Positions 51,559 through 61,560 of a stretch of DNA of 64,000 nt are shown one piece after another (position 1 is the stretch's first letter; every line of letters starts with the position of its first letter). Under the pieces are notes generated by a model. That model searched no databases, had not been told where the DNA came from, and saw only the letters and a list, made by a program, of their open reading frames with translations. The position numbers were made by a program, and so were the translations under genes. Where the stretch lies: assembly GCF_018139145.2 (NCBI RefSeq), contig NC_059471.1, positions 98,272,914 through 98,336,913 of the forward strand, written 5' to 3'. The stretch comes from Gymnogyps californianus. Its lineage: Eukaryota; Chordata; Aves; Accipitriformes; Cathartidae.

Positions 51559-51979
51559 TGTCCTGGGTTCGGCTGGGATAGAGTTATTTTTCATAAGAAG
51601 CTGGGAAGGGGGCACAGCCAGGATAGCTGACCCAAATTAGCCAAGGGAATTTTCGATACCATATGACGTCATGCTCAGTATATAAACTGAGGGAGCTGGC
51701 GGGGGGCGGGGGAGGGATTGTGGCTCGGAAACGGGCTGGGCATGGGGTTCCGGGTGGTGAGCAATTGTGTTGTGCATCACTCGTTTCGTATATTCTTTTA
51801 TTAGTATTATTGTTATTATTGTTTCTTCTCTCCTTGTGTTGTGCTATTAAACTGTCCTTATCTCAACCCATGAGTTTTTACCTTTTTATTCTGATTCTCC
51901 TCCCCATCGCAGCGGGGGGGAGAGGAGTGAGCGAGCGGCTGCGTGGTGCTTAGTTGCTGGCTAGGCCTAAACCACGACA
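51559..51979 (+). mobile_element. Solo LTR of an avian endogenous retrovirus (ERVL-type), plus orientation
   Basis: It begins TGTCCTGGGTTCGGCTGGGA and ends CCTAAACCACGACA, so it has TG...CA ends. In order it carries a CRE (TGACGTCA, 51664-51671), a TATATAAA box (51679-51686), a GTGAGC donor-like site (51757-51762) and an ATTAAA poly(A) signal (51846-51851) followed by a GT-poor U5. It is the same family as the LTR at 19900-20482 but lacks about 160 bp of U3 after the first 35 bases. This is either a deletion or a shorter subfamily. No exact 5-bp target duplication is seen (flanks TAAAC and AACTA), although AAAC occurs on both sides if the end is shifted by one base. No retroviral coding sequence is attached. 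It lies in the sense orientation inside ZBTB21 intron 1. Confidence 0.88.
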
Positions 51980-52949
51980 AACTAAAAAGTAGTTTCTCAA
52001 ATCAGCTGTAAAAAGAAGAGAATTGCTTTTAACAGACACATCATTGACTGATTTTACTACCACCATGGAGGAAGGTAGTGTAAAATTCTTACAGGTTAAC
52101 TTGAACAGTATTGTAAGAGTGTCCATGAAAAAAAAGAAAATTGGATATTGCTGGTTTCTCTGTGTGTGTGCATGTGCGCAGATATATAAATTTCAATTCA
52201 TGCCACAGTTGTTCTTTGTTTAAACTAACTTAAAACTTGATTCTCTTCTTTTGTTAAGATCTAATCAGGAGCAGTCTATTGAGTTATTGAGACATCCTGC
52301 AGTACAGAGTGGGCTGTGTTTTGAAGCATATGAAACATGGAGATTTCTGCACTGCAGTTTAATTTGTGCTTATTGTACTCTTGGATGCATCCGAGGGTAA
52401 CTGTTCCTCAAGTATATGGGTTGTGGGCATAAAGTGCTCTTATGATAATGAATAAAATGGGGAGTTCAGTTCTCTGATTGCTTTTAAGCTAGAACAAAGC
52501 AATGCAGGGATACTGCAATTATAATTGTGACATTTCCAAGAAACCAGATCCTGTCAGTGCAGTTATAAGTGACACATATTTGATAGCTAGAAGTATATGT
52601 TAACAACACTTAGTAAGCATAAGCAAGCATGATGAATTAATCTAGATTACAGACAATAATCCTGCTTCCTTCTCCCTTCCCAGTATTAATGCCCTTTCCA
52701 TCGTCCTATTAAAAATTACAACAAAACCCTGTTAATTTGTTTAGTCAGCAGGAGACTGTCAGAGTTGCTTAGCCTCAGAAAGGTGACTTGGCATAACTAA
52801 GCTTTAGATATCTGATTCAGGAGTTTATCAATGCAGTTGTCAAGATAGATCTTCATAAAGCTAAAGCTGAGAAAAAGATGATCAAGAGTGAAATGATTGA
52901 ACTGTTCCTTCATGTGGACAAGTGTTTTGCAGGAAGAGAACACAGCCCG

Positions 52950-52988
52950 CCCTGTCCCATCCGTCCCCCGTCCCCGTCCCCCGTCCCC
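52950..52988. repeat. CCGTCCC-type short tandem repeat
   Basis: Units CCGTCCC, CCGTCC and CCGTCCCC are repeated about five times, 280 bp upstream of the ZBTB21 coding-exon acceptor. Pyrimidine-rich on the plus strand. Confidence 0.8.
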
Positions 52989-53265
52989 AGTTAGTTAGGT
53001 GTAATATTCTTGGTGTAAGATCAGTGATTAACAGTGTATTTGAAAGTGGGCACATGAGCTGGTTCTTCCTGTGCCTGTGCATCTGTTGGAGCTAACAGTG
53101 TTGTTTTAATTCCCATACCTTTCCTCCAAACAAGCTGTTTTCTTCAGCACTGTTGATGGTGCTTTAGCCAGTTTATGAAGCATAGAGGGATTAGGTGTGT
53201 TTATTTTATCTCTAACAACAGTTCACATAAGGCAACCTACAACTTTTTCTGTTGTTCTTTTTCAG

Positions 53266-53278
53266 AAACATCAGAATC
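53266..53278 (+). other. ZBTB21: ZBTB21 5'UTR in the coding exon
   Basis: Thirteen untranslated bases lie between the splice acceptor and the ATG. The acceptor has a strong pyrimidine tract (TTTTTCTGTTGTTCTTTTTCAG). Confidence 0.8.
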
Positions 53279-56200
53279 ATGGAGGGGCTCTTGCATTACA
53301 TAAATCCAGCACATGCCATTTCACTTCTAAGCGCACTGAATGAGGAGCGTCTAAAGGGACAGCTGTGTGATGTTGTTCTTATAGTAGGAGATCAGAAATT
53401 TCGAGCTCATAAAAACGTTCTGGCTGCCAGCAGTGAATACTTCCAGACTCTGTTCACAAATAAGGAGAATGAGTCTCAGTCAGTGTTTCAACTCGACTTT
53501 TGTGAGCCAGATGCTTTTGATAACGTGTTAAACTACATTTATTCTTCATCCTTGTTCATTGAGAAAGGCAGTCTTGCAGCTGTGCAAGAACTGGGCTACA
53601 GTCTTGGAATATCCTTTCTTACAAACATTGTTTCTAAGAGTCCTCAAGCTCCTTTTCCAGCTTGCCCTATTAAGAAAATACTGTCTCAAGATGAAGATGA
53701 AAGTAGTTCTCAGAAGAGAAGTGTCATTGTCTGTCAGAACAGAATTGAAGCACAAGCAAAAAGTACAAATCAAACACAACATGATTTAAGCCATACTTCT
53801 AAACCTTCACCCTCTGTTGCTGTCAAAACTAGCAGTAGACCACAAGTAACAAAACCAACTGAAACCCTTCACAGCTTATCACTGACTGAAAGGAGATGGC
53901 TGAAAGAAAGCCCTGTGAGCTATACCAAGGTTCATGAAACTTCTGGAACTGTGGAGGACCAAAGCAGAGGTGGTTTAGTGAAAAGGAACACAGTACTGCC
54001 TCAAATGCCTTTAGCAGAGAAAGAAATTGGAAGCGAAGAACCAGGAAGCAGTGGTCAGCTTTTAAGAGGAAAGGCCACAGAGGTGTCATTAAAAAGACCG
54101 CGTCCACCAGTCTTGTCTCTGCGTGGCACATCAGAATCTACATTTTTGTTGCGAGAGGCAGGAAAAGGAAATGGTCAAGGTGAAGACAGGAACTTGCTAT
54201 ACTACTCAAAGTTAGGGCTAGTAATCCCATCTAGTGGATCTGGTCCAGAAAACCAAAGTATTGACAGAAGTGGGCCACTTGTAAAAAGTCTCCTTCGAAG
54301 GTCACTGTCCATGGACAGCCAGGTTCCTATTTACTCACCTTCTGTTGACCTGAAACCTTCACAGGTATCATCCTCCTCCTCACCGCGAACTAATGATTCC
54401 CAGAAGACCTTGAATGTTGTATCTCAAAAGTCATCCTTGAAAGAATCATCAGAGAAGTTAGTCTTAGATGAAAAACCACAGGTAATACACCCACATCGCC
54501 TTAGGTCTTTCAGTGCCTCTCAGTCAACTGATAGAGAGGTTGCTTCCCCTCTCACAGAGGTGCGAATAAAAACTGAACCTAGCAGTCCACTTTCAGATCC
54601 TGCCGAAATAATAAGAGTTACAGTGGGTGATGCTTCAGCATCGACAAATAAAGACTTTCCTTTTAAAACTGAGGATGATCATAAGGAACCAAGTAGACTT
54701 CCAGCAAAAAGGAGATTTCAAGCTGATAGAAGACTACCATTTAAGAAACTGAAGGCGGATGAGCAGGGTTCTCCTGAGTCAGAAGATAACTTCGAGGAAG
54801 GCTCAAGCCCTACGCACCTTGATGCTGATTTTCCTGATTCTGATGTCAGTAAAGATGAATACAGTGAGATGGAAGAAGCAAGACCAAATAAAAAATTTAA
54901 ATGCAAGCACTGCCTTAAAATTTTCAGATCAACAGCAGGTCTTCATCGTCATGTTAACATGTATCATAATCCAGAGAAGCCCTATGCTTGTGACATATGC
55001 CACAAGAGATTTCACACAAATTTCAAAGTGTGGACGCACTGCCAGACACAACATGGAATTGTGAAGAATCCCTCACCAGCTTCCAGTTCGCATGCTGTTT
55101 TGGATGAAAAATTCCAAAGAAAACTGATCGATATAGTGAGAGAGAGAGAAATTAAAAAAGCCCTAATCGTTAAACTAAGACGTGGCAAGCAAGGTTTTCA
55201 GGGACAGTCTGCTTCACAAGCACAACAAGTCATCAAAAGGAATTTAAGATCGAGAACCAAAGGAGCCTATATTTGTACCTACTGTGGGAAAGCTTATCGT
55301 TTCCTCTCGCAATTTAAACAGCACATAAAAATGCACCCAGGGGAGAAACCAATTGGAGGAAATAAGGCTCCTAAGCAGAAAGATCACATTCATATTGAAA
55401 GTCCAGTAGAAAACAAAGAGGTTTATCAGTGCCGTCTCTGCAATGCTAAGCTCTCTTCACTTATTGAACAGGGAAATCATGAGCGACTCTGTAGAAATGC
55501 TACTGTCTGTCCTTACTGCAGCCTTAGATTTTCTTCTCCAGAACTGACGCATGAGCATGAAAGCAAGTGTGAATACAAGAAGCTTACTTGTCTTGAGTGT
55601 ATGCGTAGCTTTAAATCATCCTTTAGTATTTGGCGTCATCAAGTTGAAGTTCACAATCAAAACACAATGGCTCCATCAGAGAACTTTTCTTTACCTATCC
55701 TGGATCACAATGGAGAAATAACTAGTTCATCAAGATTGCCTCCTCAGTCAGAATCCAATAAAATGAACAATTTAGCTGCTGCAAAGGAAGATGGTGTATT
55801 CAGTGATTCGTCAGAACAAATAAATTTTGATTCTGAGGATTCCTCATGCCTACCTGAAGACTTAAGTGTTTCCAAGCAGTTTAAAATTCAGATCAAAGAA
55901 GAGCCTGCAGATGATATAGAGGATGAGGTCACTGAAACGAGCAGAGAACCTAAGGAAGTAGTCTCCAACAAAGATGCTGGTTTGTGGCCTTGTGAAAAGT
56001 GTGGGAAGATTTTCACTGTACGCAAACAGCTGGAGCGTCACCAAGAGCTCTTATGCTCTGTGAAGCCATTTATTTGTCATGTGTGTAACAAGGCCTTCCG
56101 AACCAATTTCCGGCTGTGGAGTCACTTCCAGTCTCATATGTCACAGGCTGCAGAGGAGTCCACAAACAAGGAGCCCGAGATATGTCCACCAGCTAATTCC

Positions 56201-56455
56201 CCATCACCACCACCCTTACCTCCACCCCCACCCCTCCCCAAAATCCAGCCTTTGGAACCTGATAGTCCAACAGGCTTGTCTGAAAGCTCCACTACTACTG
56301 AAAAATTATTTGTACCACAAGAGTCAGATACACTCTTCTATCATGCTCCACCACTCTCAGCAATCACATTCAAAAGACAATACATGTGTAAACTCTGTCA
56401 TAGGACTTTCAAGACAGCTTTTAGTCTTTGGAGCCATGAACAGACACACAATTAG
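53279..56455 (+). CDS. ZBTB21: ZBTB21 (ZNF295), BTB/C2H2 zinc-finger transcriptional repressor
   Basis: Complete coding sequence of 1058 codons in one exon; the human protein is about 1066 residues. The ATG lies 13 bases after the acceptor (AG at 53264-53265) with A at -3 and G at +4. An in-frame ATG at 53252 is in the intron and is not used. Residues about 20-120 form the BTB/POZ dimerisation domain (QLCDVVLIVGDQKFRAHKNV, ASSEYFQTLF). C2H2 or C2HC fingers start near residues 540, 569, 664, 716, 742, 770, 903, 931 and 1035, the last ending HEQTHN at the C-terminus. A proline run (PPLPPPPPLP) lies at about 978-990. Sumoylation-type motifs IKTE, FKTE and IKEE occur near 429, 460 and 871. The family acts in the nucleus. 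ZNF295 is reported to bind ZBTB14 (ZFP161) and repress transcription. No frameshift or stop is present. Confidence 0.97.
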   Translation: MEGLLHYINPAHAISLLSALNEERLKGQLCDVVLIVGDQKFRAHKNVLAASSEYFQTLFTNKENESQSVFQLDFCEPDAFDNVLNYIYSSSLFIEKGSLAAVQELGYSLGISFLTNIVSKSPQAPFPACPIKKILSQDEDESSSQKRSVIVCQNRIEAQAKSTNQTQHDLSHTSKPSPSVAVKTSSRPQVTKPTETLHSLSLTERRWLKESPVSYTKVHETSGTVEDQSRGGLVKRNTVLPQMPLAEKEIGSEEPGSSGQLLRGKATEVSLKRPRPPVLSLRGTSESTFLLREAGKGNGQGEDRNLLYYSKLGLVIPSSGSGPENQSIDRSGPLVKSLLRRSLSMDSQVPIYSPSVDLKPSQVSSSSSPRTNDSQKTLNVVSQKSSLKESSEKLVLDEKPQVIHPHRLRSFSASQSTDREVASPLTEVRIKTEPSSPLSDPAEIIRVTVGDASASTNKDFPFKTEDDHKEPSRLPAKRRFQADRRLPFKKLKADEQGSPESEDNFEEGSSPTHLDADFPDSDVSKDEYSEMEEARPNKKFKCKHCLKIFRSTAGLHRHVNMYHNPEKPYACDICHKRFHTNFKVWTHCQTQHGIVKNPSPASSSHAVLDEKFQRKLIDIVREREIKKALIVKLRRGKQGFQGQSASQAQQVIKRNLRSRTKGAYICTYCGKAYRFLSQFKQHIKMHPGEKPIGGNKAPKQKDHIHIESPVENKEVYQCRLCNAKLSSLIEQGNHERLCRNATVCPYCSLRFSSPELTHEHESKCEYKKLTCLECMRSFKSSFSIWRHQVEVHNQNTMAPSENFSLPILDHNGEITSSSRLPPQSESNKMNNLAAAKEDGVFSDSSEQINFDSEDSSCLPEDLSVSKQFKIQIKEEPADDIEDEVTETSREPKEVVSNKDAGLWPCEKCGKIFTVRKQLERHQELLCSVKPFICHVCNKAFRTNFRLWSHFQSHMSQAAEESTNKEPEICPPANSPSPPPLPPPPPLPKIQPLEPDSPTGLSESSTTTEKLFVPQESDTLFYHAPPLSAITFKRQYMCKLCHRTFKTAFSLWSHEQTHN

Positions 56456-56548
56456 CTTTAACAGATACCTTAAAAAGCTGGTTCAGTGGAGGCTGTGTTC
56501 AGGATCTCAGATGTATGCCATATAAACTAGAAATCTAAGAGGATCAAA

Positions 56549-56567
56549 ACGACGACGATGACGACGA
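56549..56567. repeat. ZBTB21: ACG trinucleotide repeat in the 3'UTR
   Basis: ACGACGACGATGACGACGA, a CpG-containing triplet repeat 94 bases after the ZBTB21 stop codon, in otherwise AT-rich sequence. Confidence 0.85.
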
Positions 56568-59500
56568 AAAATTTGGAATTTGTGATGCTGCTTGGATTTG
56601 AAGATTAAGGTAAACTAACTTGGTTAGTAGGTAGAAAGCAGAGTAATTTAAAATACTGTGGTCTGGGATCCAATAGTAACAGAATAATTTTTATTTCATT
56701 TAACACTGAAATACGATCACATCTGGATTGTATGCATGGATCTTCATCCTGTGATGTTGGCGTGTGCGTGTGTATTATATATAAAGTTATATATTAAAGA
56801 GCAACAACAATTTGGATTCTAACTGTGAGTTTATAGTAGTGAAATACTGTAACCAACTTCATTAATTTTTTTTTTTTTTAAAGAAACCAACACACAAGCT
56901 CCATATAAGTAGTTGCCATGCACTTGCAGTTAGGGAGGAAGTGGATGGAGTCTCTTGCTGTATTGACTTAGGTCTTAGAAACCTTTAGCAATAACAAATA
57001 AACCTCAAGTTTGAGTAATCCTGATGTTATTGGATACGAATGTTTGATATTTTAAGGGAATATAGAATTGTTTTGTTGTTACATGGAACTTGTGCAAATT
57101 AAAATAGAATCTAAAGTCAGCAATATTATTACTAAGATTTTATATAAAAAGTAGCAGCGAGCCTGCTTTCAGCCATTTAATTATAAGTTTCTAAGGAAAA
57201 TTGGGGGAGGGGGTACTTTGCTTTATATAATGTCCCAAAGACTAATTTACTAAAGATACTTCAGTAGTAAAGTCATTGTATTAACAGCCATCATAATGCA
57301 AATGGTACTGTTTATAATATGAACTAAGATTGAATGGATGTTAGACAAGTTTCATAATTTTGTTTCCACTATTTGTACAACTGTTTGTAATTCTAACTAC
57401 AAAGGAATGTATAACTATTAAATCAAAAAAAGAGAGCTCATTAAGGGACAGAAGATGAGTTGTGTTCCTACACACAGTAATAAGCTTGGCCATGAGTACA
57501 AAGATAGGTTTTAACAAAAACTAAAAATGTAAATATTTATATAGACACCTGTATAAATGAAGAAGTATGTATTTGAAATTTGTATTAAGCATACATATCC
57601 AGCTCAAAGCAGAGGAAAAAACATCACACTACAATCACTGCATTTTATGAATACAATGCATAGAATATTTCTTTCTGCCGCTTTCTATCATATGTGATAC
57701 TGTGTTGCAATTTTCTAGTTTCTTGAAAATCGTGGTAATAATGGGCTGCAGATATTCCATGTGGTTCCATTATTTTACCTCAAATCACAACTGGAGCATT
57801 TAGTGTAAGTAGGATCATAGATATTTACCAGAAGCTATAGTAAGGGTCCAAAATTATTCTGTAAGTAAAAGAAATATTTACCCAGAAGTAGGTGGTAAAC
57901 TAACAGTGAAAAATTCTTCTGCTAGAATATAAACTTAACGGAGTGGTGATGGATTAAAGTGAACATAAATGATGCAAACAGTATTTATGATCCTGACCAA
58001 CTTTACCCCGTGCAGGCTGGGAGAGGGGAATTGCATTCCACACTATGTAGTCAGAGCCCAGTCTGTGTTCGCTGAAAGTAACAGGAGTTTGGTCACCAGT
58101 TTCAGGGAGAGCAGGAGCGAGGCTTTAATTCTGTATGTAACCATGAATTCTTTTTCAGCATCCCAAACTCAAAAGTAAGAAGAATTGCAAGCTGACACCA
58201 AGATTTAGCAAAATTAAGCACAAGTGTAACTCCTAAGAATCTGAGGATGGGCATTCTTAGTTAGGCACATGCAGGAGTAGATTTTTCTCAGTGAAAGCCC
58301 AAGTGTGCCACCATTTTTTTCCGACAGATTTTTTTTTTTTAAAAAACTATTTTTCCTGTAAGTTAAGTTTAAAAGAATTGGCTCAGGGTGGACCCCTGAC
58401 TTTTTTTCAGCTACCAAAAAAATTGCAATGTTAGTTTCAAGCCTCTTCTGTTTCATTTTTGATAAAAATCTAAAATCATTGCTAAACACTTCTAATAGTA
58501 ACATGTTGGTCTTTTTTGTCCTCTTTCAGGCAAATTGTAGCTGAATATGATTACGCTAATTTGTTAGAATATCAGTTAAACTCTGTCGGTGACATTGCAA
58601 TTAAAACAAGGTACTAGTTTAATAGTGACATTTCTAGTTATTGACTTTTTTATTCCACTTAATAAGACTAAATTTCTTTCTTACCGGAAACAATTTCAAA
58701 ATAAAATGGTTATTGCACTTAACCTGGTGTAACAAAATCAGAAAAACCTAAAGCTTCGCTAAGTATCCTTTAAATGTATTTAAGAAATCTGCACATACAA
58801 AATATGAACATGTTTTTGTAAAATGGTTCCTAAGTTTTCACCAATGATTCCTCTACACAACAGTCTGAAAGTTTATATGTAACCTTTTAAAAATCAGTGT
58901 GCTTTCTAAAGGAAGATGGCAACTAGTCCAGCTATGTCATAGTCATCTATCTTCCAACTGGGATTCTGCTATGTGATATGATGATAAATTCCACAGACTT
59001 TAAATCAAAAGCTTGTGCAACATCTTTGAAGAAACCTTGACCTTTTTCCTAGTATACTGTGTATTATAAAAAATCCATAGAATATTTTTGGTCTAAATAG
59101 CCTCCTTCTAAGTTTTCTTTAGTTGTTTTGTTTTGGGGTTTTTTTTTTTTAAGTTTTGTTTTTAACTTTGAGCGTGTTCTGTGTTTTTTTTTAAATTCAG
59201 TTCTTGTTGTTTAGTAAAGGAATTGAGGATCTCTGAAGTTTAAATATGAGATGTTTATATAGCAGTTCTGGTTTTCTATTAGCTTTTATACAGTATCTTA
59301 AAAAGCCCTTGATAGAAGTGTTTATTTTGGAGGATACGGAATAAATATGCTTCCACTTATATAACTTTAATATATGTTTAAAAAGTTAAATTATGGAAAA
59401 AATGTTAGTTGCTAGTTTATAAATAAAGGTCTTTCGAAGAGTGTCTAGTTTGGCCACAGCCAAAATAAAAGGCAAATTTATTGATAAAAAAGCCTGTCTT

Positions 59501-60783
59501 CATCATATTTTGTTTAATTTTGTAGTTGTGTACTAAAGTGACACAAAGTTAGAGGTCTTGTTAAATATAAAAAGTGTTTTGCTTTTTTCCTTAAAATTCG
59601 TGACAGGAACGTGCAGATGTTTTAATATATAGATTAGAATCTTTAATTCTTTCTTTTTTTGCTATTTTTATAATCTGTCAGATAAATCTCAGAGAACTAT
59701 CCTGCTTCAGTGGAAGTACAGTGGAAACTTCTATTGCATTTAAGAGGAGCAGGGTTGAGCCATGAAATGTATTTTGTTTTGGGACTTTTTTTCGTTTCAG
59801 GCACTGTGTTGGCAAAGCATCTAAGCCTATGGTTAAGTTCCATTAAGATCAGTCTTAATTTTTTTTTTTTAAATGTGCTTAAGTTCTTTGCTAAATTGGG
59901 ACCATGATCAACCTTGAAAGTGAGAAATGGCAGAAAAATACATACAGATTTGTTTAAGTCCTAGAACCAAAAGTTAAAATGTATTTTCCTCTACATAAAA
60001 ACTGCATATACAGCTAGGGTATAGTTCTGTAGATTTACAAAAACAAAGGACGTGAACCAGTAATAATACTGTCTCTACTTTTTTTTCTTGGTAAGGGGGA
60101 GTGAAACACCCTGTGACAGTTAATTGAGCAGATAACCTGCTGAAGCAGTGGGTGACACTAGAGTTTGTCTTGTGTATTTCAGAATGGAGATGTAGCCTTA
60201 TCCATGAACCAAAACACAGCTGTAAGAGACTTGTTCCTGCATTTCCTATTTCAGCAGGCCTTCTAGTGACATCCAGTAGATTTTTTTTGTCTGATGTTTG
60301 TTTGTTTTCCCCCAAGTAGCACATGCGGGTTTGGTCTGAAGCTACACGTACTCTCTTTTTGTTCCAACCTTGCAGTGATAAAACTAGAAGTTCCACACGT
60401 GGGATAAGGACAGACTATGCCTAACTTCTTGGCACTAACAGTGAGGGTGCAAATATCTGGCATGAGCCTGTAATCTGGCATGTGCCTATACTGTTCAATA
60501 AAATTGTTTACATTTTCCTACCAGAAGATTTAGATAAAAATCAAAGCAAGCTTAGGGTTTTGGTTTTTTTTTTTTTAATGTTGCTGTTAATGAATCAGTG
60601 TTAAAATCTTTTTTGTTGTTGTTGTTGAACACAGCCTGATAGTATTTTTTGATGTCATTGATTCTTGTTTATTTAAAATGACTTGTGAAAAACTGTACTA
60701 TAACTGTTGTACATAAAGGGACACTATCAAGAGAAAGGTTGTATACAGTAAATGTACTTATCTGTATTAAGAATACTTGATAT

Positions 60784-60789
60784 AATAAA
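60784..60789 (+). terminator. ZBTB21: Candidate poly(A) signal of ZBTB21
   Basis: AATAAA, preceded by sequence rich in TGTAC/TGTAT words (possible CFI-type upstream elements). One of two plausible distal ends. Confidence 0.4.
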
Positions 60790-61525
60790 ATCAAAGAATT
60801 TTAAAACATGAATTGAGTCATAAGACTTGAGCTGCTTGGGCATGAAAATGCCTATTAAGGGCATCCTCAATTGTTGCAAGGATGTCTGAAAAATGTATCT
60901 GAATTCTGTGGGTAGAGCTTATTTTTCATGTTGCTTTTTCTCTCACTATTCCAGAATAAAGGACTCAATCCATTTTTCCTTTTCCGGTTTCTCAGCGATA
61001 CACATTACCTTTTAAAGACACAAGCTTCCCACTACTGCAGCAGCATCTTTAACTAAAATATGTTCATAAAACCAGAACAAACTGTCTTTTGCAATGTAAC
61101 ATGCAAAATACATATAAAGTACACATTTTAAGGCTTATTCTTGACAGTGTCCCTTTTTAAAAAGCAGGAAAATGGGATCACTTTTAGTGCTTGGGTACAG
61201 GGGAATAGTTTCCTACAGTTTTTAGACATTGGAATTATCCAATATATTTGCTATAGAATTTTCCAATTGGTTACACAAAATCACTTGTCATTTTAAAGGA
61301 TTATAGAGGTAAGACAAAAGAAGCTGGTTTTATAATCCTGCATACCTTATAGTCATTCTATATCAGTTCATACACCAGGATGGGTTTATACTTTTTTTAG
61401 GACTGAGACTTAATAGCTTAGGGTAACTTTTTCTTTTATGTAATGTAAATCCATTGCTGCTTTGTACAACTTTTTCTACTGTGTGTTTTCTTTACTTAGA
61501 TCTTGACTAAGAAATGTTGGCGTCT

Positions 61526-61531
61526 AATAAA
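61526..61531 (+). terminator. ZBTB21: Candidate distal poly(A) signal of ZBTB21
   Basis: AATAAA followed by T-rich sequence and, about 30 bases later, TGTGTCTTATATTGG. This is a usual arrangement for cleavage and polyadenylation, and it is the last strong signal before non-UTR-like sequence. Confidence 0.45.
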
Positions 61532-61560
61532 CTTACACTTTGTTTCTTTTGAATTACTGT

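Larger units (their letters stand above)
41725..53265 (+). other. ZBTB21: ZBTB21 intron between untranslated and coding exons
   Basis: Intron of about 11.5 kb from GTGAGT at 41725 to the acceptor TTGTTCTTTTTCAG ending at 53265. The part beyond the CpG island is AT-rich. It contains a perfect CRE (TGACGTCA, 48683-48690), a solo LTR (51559-51979), an AC/C microsatellite (50997-51026) and a CCGTCCC tandem repeat (52950-52988). Open frames inside it (for example 158 codons at 48209-48685) show no recognisable domain. Extra untranslated exons may exist but are not supported. Confidence 0.7.
56456..61560 (+). other. ZBTB21: ZBTB21 3'UTR (end approximate)
   Basis: The long AU-rich stretch after the stop codon holds several AATAAA signals: 56997-57002, 59422-59427, 60497-60502, 60784-60789 and 61526-61531. 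The last two are the most likely ends, because the signal at 61526 is followed within 40 bases by T- and TG-rich sequence. Other visible elements are an ACG/ATG trinucleotide run at 56549-56567, a Pumilio-type site TGTAAATA at 57528-57535, several ATTTA elements and many poly(T) runs. These suggest post-transcriptional control (inference). The 3' end cannot be fixed without transcripts. Confidence 0.6.

Noticed and set aside
53546..56525. Several open frames of 60-148 codons on both strands over the ZBTB21 exon
   Set aside because: They are alternative-frame shadows of the intact 1058-codon zinc-finger coding sequence.
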